5,689 nucleotides of DNA, from contig CALFJC010000033.1 in the NCBI GenBank assembly GCA_937877655.1, positions 1-5,689 of the forward strand, in the 5' to 3' direction. The position numbers and the translations under genes were made by a program. This stretch comes from an uncultured Selenomonadales bacterium (GTDB lineage Bacteria > Bacillota > Negativicutes > Selenomonadales > Selenomonadaceae). Shown piece by piece: positions 1-5,689 of the stretch; position 1 is the first letter of the stretch, and each line of letters opens with the position of its first letter. The notes beneath the pieces were generated by a model that ran no database searches, had not been told where the DNA came from, and saw only the letters and a list, made by a program, of their open reading frames with translations.

Positions 1-213
1 AAAAACATTTTCGCCGGAGCTTATGATTGTATCGTTGCCTTTGCCGGCCGTTATGCTGACTTTCGCGCCCGTTTCTTCGACAAAGACCAAATCTCCGCCG
101 CCGCCGAGTGAAATATTTTTCTTGCCGAGCGCGTCTGCGTCGACAACTGCGGTATTGGAACCTGCTTTGTTGAAGATAACGTCTTGATTTCTGCCGCCCG
201 TGAGTGTAACGCT
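1..213 (-). repeat. C-terminal RTX-like patch, running off the window
   Basis: Three loose units are visible: SVTLTGGRNQDVIF, NISLGGGGDLVFVEE and KVSITAGKGNDTIIS. Only the last fits the GxGxD consensus well. The final residues, SSGENVF, match NSGENVLF, the lead-in of beta module 1 (3337-3354), so another module copy probably begins just past base 1. The gene therefore continues, and this is not the protein's C-terminus. Confidence 0.6.
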
Positions 214-3200
214 CTTGGCTCCGTCGTATTTGCGGAAGTCGGCAGATTCATTTTCAAGGAGCAGTGCCATATCGCCGTCCAAGTTTTTGGATTCAAGCAA
301 CGTTGCAACTTCTTCCGCGTCTGTTATTTCCGTGCCGTAATCGTAATAATTCTCCGCCACGTAGCCGTTCGTTATATCGGAAATTTCTTTTTCTGCAGAG
401 AACTCTCCGATAATGTTTAACGTGACCAAATTTGCCGCGCCTTTCAGAGAGATTTTTTCTTCGCCGACAGACAAAATCAGATCGTCGCCGCTTTTTATCG
501 AAGAAAATTTTTCGCCCGAAAGATCAAGTGTCGAGTTGGTGTTAAAGCCGAAAATGGAATCGTTGCCGTCGCCCGAAGAATAATTTACAAGAGCCGGCGC
601 AAAATCGAGGCTGATATAATCGTCGCCTTCGCCCGCGTTAATCGTCGTTGAGCCCGCGCCCGCAATAATCGTATCGCTTAAGTCGGAGCCCGTGATTGTC
701 GTTAAGCCCGCGCCGCCTTTGAGCGAATAAACACCGTTGACCCACATTGTCGTGCCGGGCACATAGTCTTCGCTGTCTATGTAGGCGGTATTCATCGTGA
801 CGTTGAGGGCGGAAGAAATGTCGCTGAAGTCGACGCCTGCTTTGGGGTCGGCGGCGGTGCCCACGAAGTAAACTTCTTCGCCCGCGTTTACAGTCAAATC
901 GGAGTCTTCGACTTTATACCAATCACCTGCAGCTATGAAGACGCCCTTATTCAAGACTTCTCTTCTCTTGTGGTATATGTTGACTTTCGCGGTCGTCGTC
1001 ACGTCGCTGAGCGTCAAGCTGTCGGTGCTGTTGCCGAAAGCCAATACGCCATCTTTGAAATAAACGCCCGCAGGGTCGCCATCGATATAAATAGTGTCGG
1101 TGCCTTCGCCAAAGCCCGTCTTGAATCCTTCGAGGGTTGTATTGCCCGCGAGGTAAACGAGCGCACTTTCAGCGTCTTCAAGATTAACTAAATTTTCGCC
1201 CGCGCCCGCGTTAATCGTTGTGGAGCCCGCGCCCGCAATAATCGTGTCGGCTTTGTCGGAGCCCGTGATTGTCGTTAAGCCCGCGCCGCCTTTTATCGAG
1301 TGAATGTTGTTAATTCTGAAACTGTCAATGTCCGCCTCGTAGTCGGTGTTGAGTGTGATGTCGAGTGCGGAGGAAATGCCGCCGAAGTCGATACCGTGAT
1401 TCATCTTGGCAGTCGCGCCGACAAACCACAATTCGCTGTCATCTCTGACGGACAGATCATTTTCGGTGACGGAATACCATTCATCATCGGCAATGAAAAC
1501 TTCCGCGACAGTTTTTAGGCTTGCCTCGTAGTAGAGATTTAATTTATCGGTTTTGGAAAGTTCCGCGAACGTCAAAGATTTTGTGTTGTCGTCGTCATAG
1601 TAAAGCGTCAAGCCTTCGTCTTTGAAGTCAACGGCGGGAGATTCGCCTTCTATAAATACTGTATCTGTTCCCGCGCCAAAACCTGTCTTGAATCCTTCGA
1701 CAGTCGTTTGACCGTTGAGGACGATGAATTGTCCGGTTGTGCCTTCTTCTTCAGCTGTAATGCTGATAAGATTGCTGCCCGCGCCGCCGTTGATTGTGGA
1801 GCTTGCACCGTTCGTGATAATGGTATCGTTACCTTCGCCGCCGTCGATTGAAGAATCATTTGTGTAGCCGGGATTGATATAATCGTCGCCGTCGCCGCCA
1901 AGAATTGTCGCGTGACCGCCCATTCTCCAATTGCTGTCGGAATTATTTGCCAAAACTCCAAGAATCGTATCGTTGCCTTCGCCGCCGTCAATGTAAGTCA
2001 AATGTCCGCGACTGACAACGATTGAATCATCGCCCGCGCCGCCGAGCAAAGTCGGATTGTAGCTGTGATGATTATAAATTGTGTCGTTGCCTTCGCCCGC
2101 ATTGATTGAATTGCCAAATTTTGCCGCAGTAACCGAGCTGTCAACGTTGTTTTCGATATAATCGTTTCCGTCGCCCGCGTCAATCGTGACACTCATGCCG
2201 CTGTTGGAAATGGTATCGTCGTATTTTGTTCCGCGCAGAGAAATTCCGTCGGTTGTGTTTTCGGTGCTCCAACCTTCGCCGTCCGCTTCGGCAACAAATC
2301 TGAACACGGCATTATTATAGCCAATGGAATCGTCGAAAGCAGCTAAGGCGTGTTTCGAGCCCTCGACGATATAGGTTTCTTTAACCTCCGCGCCCGACGC
2401 GTCGTAAAGGCTTGTGAGCATACTCAAGGGAACAACAGTATCTGCGTCGCCCGTGATAAATATCGAGGGCATTGTTACGGAAGAGATTGAGCCAATCGGA
2501 GCGGCTTCGTGCAGATAGTGACCCGTCAAACCTGCAACGACAGGATCCAGATACGGTATAACTTCCGGCGATATGCCGAGTTGAGGAGTGTTGGTTATAA
2601 TTTCACTAAAAGTTTCCATAATATCGCTGTAGCCGCAATCCTCGACGAGCGACGTGACGTTTGTAGCGTCAGAGCGGGCGGCGGCGAGCATTGCGGTTGC
2701 CGCACCCATTGAGACACCGTGCAAAGTTATCTTGGCATTTGAATTTCTGCGAGCAATTTCCTGCGTCCAAAGCGCAACGTCTGCACTTTCCGCCGCGCCC
2801 ATTGTCAACCATGTACCTTCGGATTCGCCGGCGGCGCGTTGGTCAATCATCAAGACATTGTAGCCGTTGGCAAGATAAGCCCCTGCGTAAATATACATGG
2901 CGTTGTGATGGTTTCCGTAGCCGTGAATCAGCACAACCCATTTGTCATTGGAATTTTCGGGCGTGTAGTGGACGGCGTGAAGTTTCAAGTTGTCCGCAGA
3001 AGTGATATTCCAATCTTCTTTATCGGAGTAATTGGTCGGCTCGTCGCCATAGTTGCCCTCCGGGTCGAAGACCGCCGCCGCCATTGCCGGATAACCTGCC
3101 TCCGTGCGTTTCAAAACCATTTCAGCGAGAGTCACAAGAGGATTTTGGTAATCGGTTTCAATGTTGGCTGATGTCAAGCTTGCCGCGTCTATCAAAGTGA

Positions 3201-5689
3201 TTTTGCTTTCGCCGACAGTAACAATTAAATCGTTGCCGCTTGTTGCTGTGGAATATTCGCTGCCCGAAATTGAAAGCGTCGAAGTTGCATCAAAGCCGGC
3301 AATCGAATCTTCGCCGTCGCCCGCCGCGTATTGGAACAAAACATTTTCTCCGCTGTTGGAAATGGAATCGTTACCTGCTCCCGCGTTTATCGTGACGCTT
3401 GCGCCGCTGTTGCTTATAAAATCATCAGACTCGGTGCCCGTTATGATCGTGCTACTGTTCGTGCCCATGAGGTAAGCGGAGTTTTCGTCAAGCCCGACGA
3501 TATAATCTCCCGCATTGGCGTTAATGGTCGTGCTGTTGACGAGATAAGTATCTGTTGCCGAAACTTTCAAGCTTGCGTTCGCGTCGAGCCCGAAAATTTC
3601 AAAGCCGTTTTCGTCCGCGGCAATCGAAACATCTGTATCTTCAAGAACAGTAATTCCCGAACTGCCGTTGATTGAAAATTCGCCACCCGTGAAGTCGCCG
3701 CTTACCGTGCCGTTCAAGCTGTCAAAATAGCTCGCGTATGGTGCCTTATCAGCTTCAAAACGCGCCCGAATCGCAACGGAAGAATCGCCGCTGACGTTGT
3801 AAGTTTTTTCTCCGATTGTAAAGGAGCCTTCGGTGTCGGTTACGAGATTGTAATAACTCAAGGTCGGCTCGTCGGCAAGGCTCGCGCCGCCCGTAATTGT
3901 CGCGCCGTCCGAAATGCCGATAACTTCTTCCAAACCGATTGCATCCGTCCTGATTCGATAGGAGCTGTCGCCCGCCGAAATAAATTTCTCGCTGAAAACT
4001 TGCCCGATATAAGACGAAGTGTAATTCTCGAATTTTTCATCGTCTAGCGCGTCGTCAAGATATGCTTCGCTTTCCTTAGTCAAAGTGCGGCTGAAAATAA
4101 ATCCGTCCTGCGCGCCCGTAACCGTGATTTCCATTGGAATTTTTATCGAAGTATCAAGCTCCGTCAGCTCGAAAATTTTTGCGTCCGCCGTGACGTTGCC
4201 CGCTTCTGCCAAAACAAAAGAATTTCCTTCGCCAAAACCTGTCGCTTCGACGCCCGCGCCCAAAACGACATTATCGGCTTTAAGACTTACATTGCCGTTG
4301 CCCGCGAAAGTCATCCCTTCATATTCCACAACGTCGTCGCTCGTCTTGAAAACCATTTGATCATCTGTCGCCGTCAAAGCCAAACCTTCGGCGGAAGTCG
4401 TGATTGTCTGTCCGTTGATTGTGTAAGTGCCCGCCTCCGAAGTCGTGAAGTTCAGCGCGGGAATAAAATCTTGCAGGTCGGTTGCAAGGTCGGTGCCCTC
4501 CGCGATTGTGAAAATATTGTGCCCGATAAATACCGAGCCGCTGTTTACCGTGAATGTACTTTCCAACTCGCCGAGCGTGTAAGTTATTTTCAATGCGCCC
4601 GTGTCCGCGCCGTATGTCATGCCCGTCGTGCCGAATGCCAAGTAACCGTCGCCGTCAATCGCTTCCAAAGTCACGTCGACAGCTTGTCCGCCGATTGAAC
4701 CTTTCGCCGTGAGTTTTGTGCTTTCGTCCAGGATAACTTTACCGGCGTTATACCACAGCGAACCTTTGAGACTTGAAACTTCGGTTGTGTAACCGGCGGC
4801 GGAAGTAAATTTCATTGAAAGATTTTCGTCGTCGGAGGTGATTTTCAAACCTTTTGTCGGGTCGATACCGATTGAACCTGTCGAGCCGCTTGACGTAAGC
4901 TTGAGACTATTTCCGTCTTCCCAAGTGAAAGTGGCTTCTGTGCCGTCTTCGAGCGCAAGTGCGCCGAGCCCTTTGTAAGTGAATGCGCCCGTCACGTCGA
5001 GTTGAACTTTGCGACCGAAAGTGGCGAAATTTAATTCAAGTGCGCCGTCATTTTCATTGGGAGCAAAACGAATGCCGCCGTCAACCAAAGACAATTTGCC
5101 GCCCGCGTCGTCGAGTGCTTTTATCTCCAAAATGTTACCGTTGCCCGGCGTCATCGTGACGGTTGTATCTTTCGGAACGGTAATTTGATTGTTCGCAGGG
5201 TCGGCAATGATTGAGCCGTCAAGAGTTATCGTCGTGCTCATGATGATGTTGCCGTTGCGTTCGATAGCGAGAGCCGCCGCATCATCTGTCGTGAAAGTAA
5301 ATGTGCCGTCGGAATTTTTTACAACGCTGATTTCAAAATCGCCTTGCGCAACAAATTGGTCGGGGAAGTTGCCGTCTTTAATGTAACTCTTCGTGCCCTG
5401 CGCGATTGTAAATTTGCCTGTCGTTGAGTCGTAGGAAATGGAGCCGTCGGTCGTGTCTTCGCCAAAAACTTGGCTGAAGCCGTCCATTTGCAGAGAAACT
5501 TTGCCGCCGCTGACCGTCGAGCCCGTCTCGTCGATTGTCAAAGTCACATTTTCATCAAGCGGCGTATAACTTATGCCGTCAACAGTTACCGTCTTGTAAT
5601 CGCTGAGCATGACTTTAACATTGTCAGCAGTCGTCGTGACGTTCATGCCGTTAAGCGTGTAGTTGCCCGCCTTCTCCAGCGTGAAAACA
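1..5689 (-). CDS. Giant RTX-like repeat protein with embedded alpha/beta-hydrolase domain (internal fragment, both ends open)
   Basis: The minus-strand frame whose codons begin at base 5688 is open for all 1896 codons; translating every codon gave no stop. Both ends run off the window, so no start, ribosome binding site, signal sequence or stop can be assigned. Order from the N-terminus: beta-rich repeats (residues 1-746), RTX-like patch (747-776), beta module (780-836), serine hydrolase (849-1136), spaced RTX-like motifs (1149-1296), two tandem repeats of about 191 residues (1297-1679), second beta module (1703-1752), and a tail with further RTX-like motifs. Composition is rich in Gly, Thr, Ser, Asp and Asn, low in Arg, with a single Cys (residue 1018). 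Family knowledge: such proteins are usually exported, often by type I secretion, and act at the cell surface or outside. Export and the overall role (adhesin, surface enzyme or toxin-like) are inferred. That the window is coding in this frame is near certain; the function of the whole protein is not known. Confidence 0.95.
214..432 (-). other. Acidic linker C-terminal to beta module 2
   Basis: About 73 residues, including IIGEFSAEKEISDITNGY, an aromatic patch (ENYYDYG) and a Glu/Asp/Leu-rich stretch (TDAEEVATLLESKNLDGD) that is probably helical. I recognise no domain. It follows beta module 2 at the position where the hydrolase follows beta module 1, so it may be an alternative insert or linker at the same architectural slot. 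Confidence 0.5.
433..582 (-). repeat. Beta module with Y..GDG.DSI.GF and SG.DLI..VG signatures, copy 2
   Basis: Residues 1703-1752 contain YSSGDGNDSIFGF, STLDLSG, SGDDLILSVGEEKISL and a closing AA. The gap-free match to 3181-3330 covers all 50 residues, 28 identical by eye. It follows the partial repeat start STTINAGEGDDYISLDF, so here too a GxGxD turn precedes the module, the same order as ahead of the hydrolase. Confidence 0.7.
652..1224 (-). repeat. Tandem large repeat, unit 2 (191 residues)
   Basis: Residues 1489-1679 run from STTINAGAGE to IIAGAG and follow unit 1 directly. Matching landmarks are LEGFKTGFGEGTDTIYIDG, VFIAAGDWYKV, SDLTV, VYFVGTAA, ISSALNVTMNTAY and KGGAGLTTITGSD..DTIIAGAG. 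At DNA level 682-720 is identical over 39 bases to 1255-1293 in unit 1, while the centre of the units has diverged. A further partial start, STTINAGEGDDYI, follows at 613-651, so the junction motif occurs three times. Confidence 0.8.
1225..1800 (-). repeat. Tandem large repeat, unit 1 (192 residues)
   Basis: Residues 1297-1488 run from STINGGAGSN to IIAGAG. Landmarks shared in order with unit 2 are VEGFKTGFGAGTDTVFIEG, VFIADDEWYSV, NDLSV, LWFVGATA, ISSALDITLNTDY and KGGAGLTTITGSD..DTIIAGAG. The middle (about 1560-1640) differs most. The landmarks again combine a GxGTD turn with beta strands, so the unit may be a long variant of the beta module. Confidence 0.8.
1801..2244 (-). repeat. RTX-like repeat block C-terminal to the hydrolase
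   Basis: Residues 1149-1296 hold six motifs in a row: DAGDGNDYI, NAGEGNDTI, GGAGDDSI, DGGEGNDTI, GGDGDDYI and DGGEGNDTI. Each matches the GGxGxDx-hydrophobic core of calcium-binding RTX nonapeptides. They are spaced by about 12-25 residues, whereas classic RTX beta-rolls stack nonapeptides end to end. Each motif is usually preceded by a short hydrophobic strand (SVTI, NSI, TYI, ATIL, SSI). The block starts 12 residues after the last hydrolase residue, as though it folds against or supports the enzyme. A calcium-dependent, export-linked fold is the family expectation; whether the spaced version binds calcium is not established here. Confidence 0.75.
2350..2460 (-). other. Catalytic acid and histidine segment of the hydrolase
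   Basis: FITGDADTVVP carries the G-x-x-D-x-x-V pattern, in which the second Asp (2440-2442) is the expected acid of the triad. Thirty residues later GSKHA supplies the histidine (2350-2352), in the position of GxxHG/A motifs of this family. Spacing of Ser993, Asp1083 and His1113 is normal for the fold. This shows that the C-terminal half of the hydrolase is intact. Confidence 0.88.
2701..2721 (-). other. Nucleophile elbow with catalytic serine (HGVSMGA)
   Basis: The seven codons give His-Gly-Val-Ser-Met-Gly-Ala, the G-x-S-x-G turn of alpha/beta-hydrolases. It follows the hydrophobic strand AKITL and precedes a small-residue helix (ATAMLAAARS), as expected for strand 5, elbow and helix C. The serine codon is at 2710-2712. 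The match is to a catalytically competent motif; activity itself is inferred. Confidence 0.92.
3181..3351 (-). repeat. Beta module with Y..GDG.DSI.GF and SG.DLI..VG signatures, copy 1
   Basis: Residues 780-836. The core YAAGDGEDSIAGF, STLSISG, SGNDLIVTVGESKITL and a closing AA forms a compact module directly ahead of the hydrolase. Its last 50 residues (3181-3330) align without gaps to 433-582, with 28 of 50 identical by eye. Similar modules recur in large repeat proteins of Gram-negative-walled anaerobes; I do not know an assigned function. It probably caps or spaces RTX-like repeats. Confidence 0.7.
3361..3450 (-). repeat. RTX-like glycine/aspartate patch N-terminal to the hydrolase
   Basis: Residues 747-776 read TIITGTESDDFISNSG and then ASVTINAGAGNDSI. 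TGTESDDFI and NAGAGNDSI resemble the G-G-x-G-x-D-x-hydrophobic calcium-binding nonapeptide of RTX proteins, but there are only one or two units. The ISNSG.SVTI.AG.GND stretch recurs on the far side of the hydrolase (2161-2211). Calcium binding is possible but unproven with so few units. Confidence 0.6.
4381..4434 (-). repeat. AG-YT-NG beta repeat, copy 2
   Basis: This is the partner of the repeat at 5617-5670. Just before it, FTIAEGT (4495-4515) matches FTIAQGT (5395-5415), so two short signatures recur in the stalk, in a different relative order. The full repeat period is not clear by eye. Confidence 0.45.
5617..5670 (-). repeat. AG-YT-NG beta repeat, copy 1
   Basis: The first residues of the window read AGNYTLNGMNVTTTADNV. 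They align without gaps to AGTYTINGQTITTSAEGL at 4381-4434, with 9 of 18 residues identical by eye (A, G, Y, T, N, G, T, T, A). The pair looks like a diverged structural repeat of the stalk rather than a recent DNA duplication. Confidence 0.45.

Larger units (their letters stand above)
2281..3144 (-). other. Alpha/beta-hydrolase domain (serine hydrolase) within the giant protein
   Basis: Residues 849-1136, about 288 residues, the length of a complete alpha/beta-hydrolase. In order: an entry strand with NLKLHAVHYTP (about 2962-2994); the strand WVVLIHG with the HG oxyanion motif (2920-2925); YNVLMIDQRAAGESEG (about 2815-2862); the nucleophile elbow GVSMGA with Ser993 (2710-2712); VEDCGYSD just after it (2620-2643); FITGDADTVVP with Asp1083 (2440-2442) as the likely acid; and GSKHA with His1113 (2350-2352). 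The triad is therefore complete and in canonical order. GVSMGAAT followed by a VEDCGY-type segment matches single-domain hydrolases of the prolyl-oligopeptidase/dienelactone-hydrolase-like group common in Firmicutes. The substrate (ester, peptide or other) cannot be read from sequence. Domain limits are approximate: the core starts near NPLVTLAEMV and ends with the final helix VFRFVAEAD. There is no stop or frame change at either edge, so it is part of the same polypeptide. Confidence 0.92.
3451..5689 (-). other. Beta-strand-rich repeat region N-terminal to the hydrolase
   Basis: Residues 1-746 of the fragment. The translation alternates hydrophobic and polar residues in short segments broken by Gly, Asn and Asp turns, with many Thr and Ser, as in extended beta-solenoid or Ig-like surface repeats. 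I recognise no catalytic motif, no transmembrane helix and no LPxTG-type anchor. Recurrent short signatures are visible: AG.YT.NG with a following TT.A (5617-5670 and 4381-4434), and FTIA.GT (5395-5415 and 4495-4515). A stretch near 4000-4080 (TKESEAYLDDALDDEKFENY) is more charged and probably helical, separating two beta-rich halves. The region is probably a stalk or spacer presenting the downstream enzyme, but that is inference. Base composition and codon use look like the rest of the gene. Confidence 0.6.

Noticed and set aside
51..308. Minus-strand open frame of 85 codons
   Set aside because: It is out of frame with the long reading frame that encodes the coherent tail repeats at the same place; no domain or start signal supports it.
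1650..2192. Minus-strand open frames of 113 and 64 codons in another frame
   Set aside because: They overlap the RTX-like block out of frame; the translations (repeated TAA.AT, Ile/Thr/Ala-rich) are out-of-frame readings of the repeated GGxGxD codons.
601..2240. Possible CRISPR array or other DNA-level repeat array
   Set aside because: Recurring GC-rich words such as gcccgcgcc and ttcgccgcc are codons for Gly, Ala, Glu and Asp in protein repeats. Their spacing is irregular and always a multiple of three, with no uniform repeat and unique spacer pattern.
2281..3120. The hydrolase as a separate gene starting at the Met codon at 3118-3120
   Set aside because: There is no stop before it in the same frame, no Shine-Dalgarno-like sequence just upstream, and the frame continues without a stop into the RTX-like repeats after it.
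1801..3144. Family I.3 RTX lipase
   Set aside because: Those enzymes have an N-terminal lipase with a GHSLGG-type elbow and a contiguous C-terminal RTX roll. Here the elbow is GVSMGA with a VEDCGY segment, the domain is mid-chain and the motifs are spaced.
2509..3171. Overlapping plus-strand open frames of 67-110 codons opposite the hydrolase
   Set aside because: They lie antisense to the best-supported coding region, give low-complexity or Arg/Cys-rich translations without domains, overlap one another, and have no convincing ribosome binding site. They are by-products of codon bias in the minus-strand gene.
2161..3417. Insertion sequence or transposon carrying the hydrolase
   Set aside because: No transposase, inverted terminal repeats or target-site duplication was seen, and the frame is uninterrupted. 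The flanking similarity is in coding repeats, fitting recombination between repeats better than transposition.

Overview
The window is coding DNA on the minus strand throughout. Read as the reverse complement, with codon 1 at bases 5688-5686, one frame stays open for all 1896 codons, with no stop and no frameshift. Neither the true start nor the stop lies in the window, so this is an internal part of one very large protein of well over 1,900 residues. No second gene, RNA gene, promoter, terminator, insertion sequence or CRISPR array is visible. Residue numbers below count from the window's 5' end on the minus strand.

Layout from N- to C-terminus, which is right to left in window coordinates. 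Bases 5689-3451 (residues 1-746) encode a beta-strand-rich, Gly/Thr/Ser/Asp-rich region of imperfect repeats with no recognised catalytic domain. Bases 3450-3361 hold a short RTX-like glycine/aspartate patch, and 3351-3181 a compact beta module with Y..GDG.DSI.GF and SG.DLI..VG signatures. Bases 3144-2281 (residues 849-1136) encode a complete serine alpha/beta-hydrolase domain with an HG oxyanion motif, a GVSMGA nucleophile elbow, a G..D..V aspartate and a C-terminal histidine. Bases 2244-1801 hold six spaced RTX-like motifs. Bases 1800-652 hold two tandem copies of a repeat of about 191 residues, and 582-433 a second copy of the beta module. The tail, 432-1, ends with more RTX-like motifs and apparently the beginning of a third copy of the beta module.

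The protein looks like a giant secreted or surface-exposed repeat protein carrying an enzyme domain mid-chain. Supporting signs are the RTX-like motifs, the acidic repetitive composition and only one cysteine in 1896 residues. Type I secretion is a reasonable inference, but no secretion signal or transporter gene is in view. The hydrolase most resembles a single-domain subfamily common in Firmicutes (GVSMGAAT, then a VEDCGY-type motif), whereas the repeats resemble those of large proteins in Gram-negative-walled anaerobes such as Negativicutes or Synergistota. That taxonomic suggestion comes from memory of repeat style plus moderate GC content, and is weak.

The most interesting point is the architecture: a full serine hydrolase between RTX-like patches that share a near-duplicate motif on both of its sides, which suggests a cassette inserted into, or duplicated within, a repeat array.
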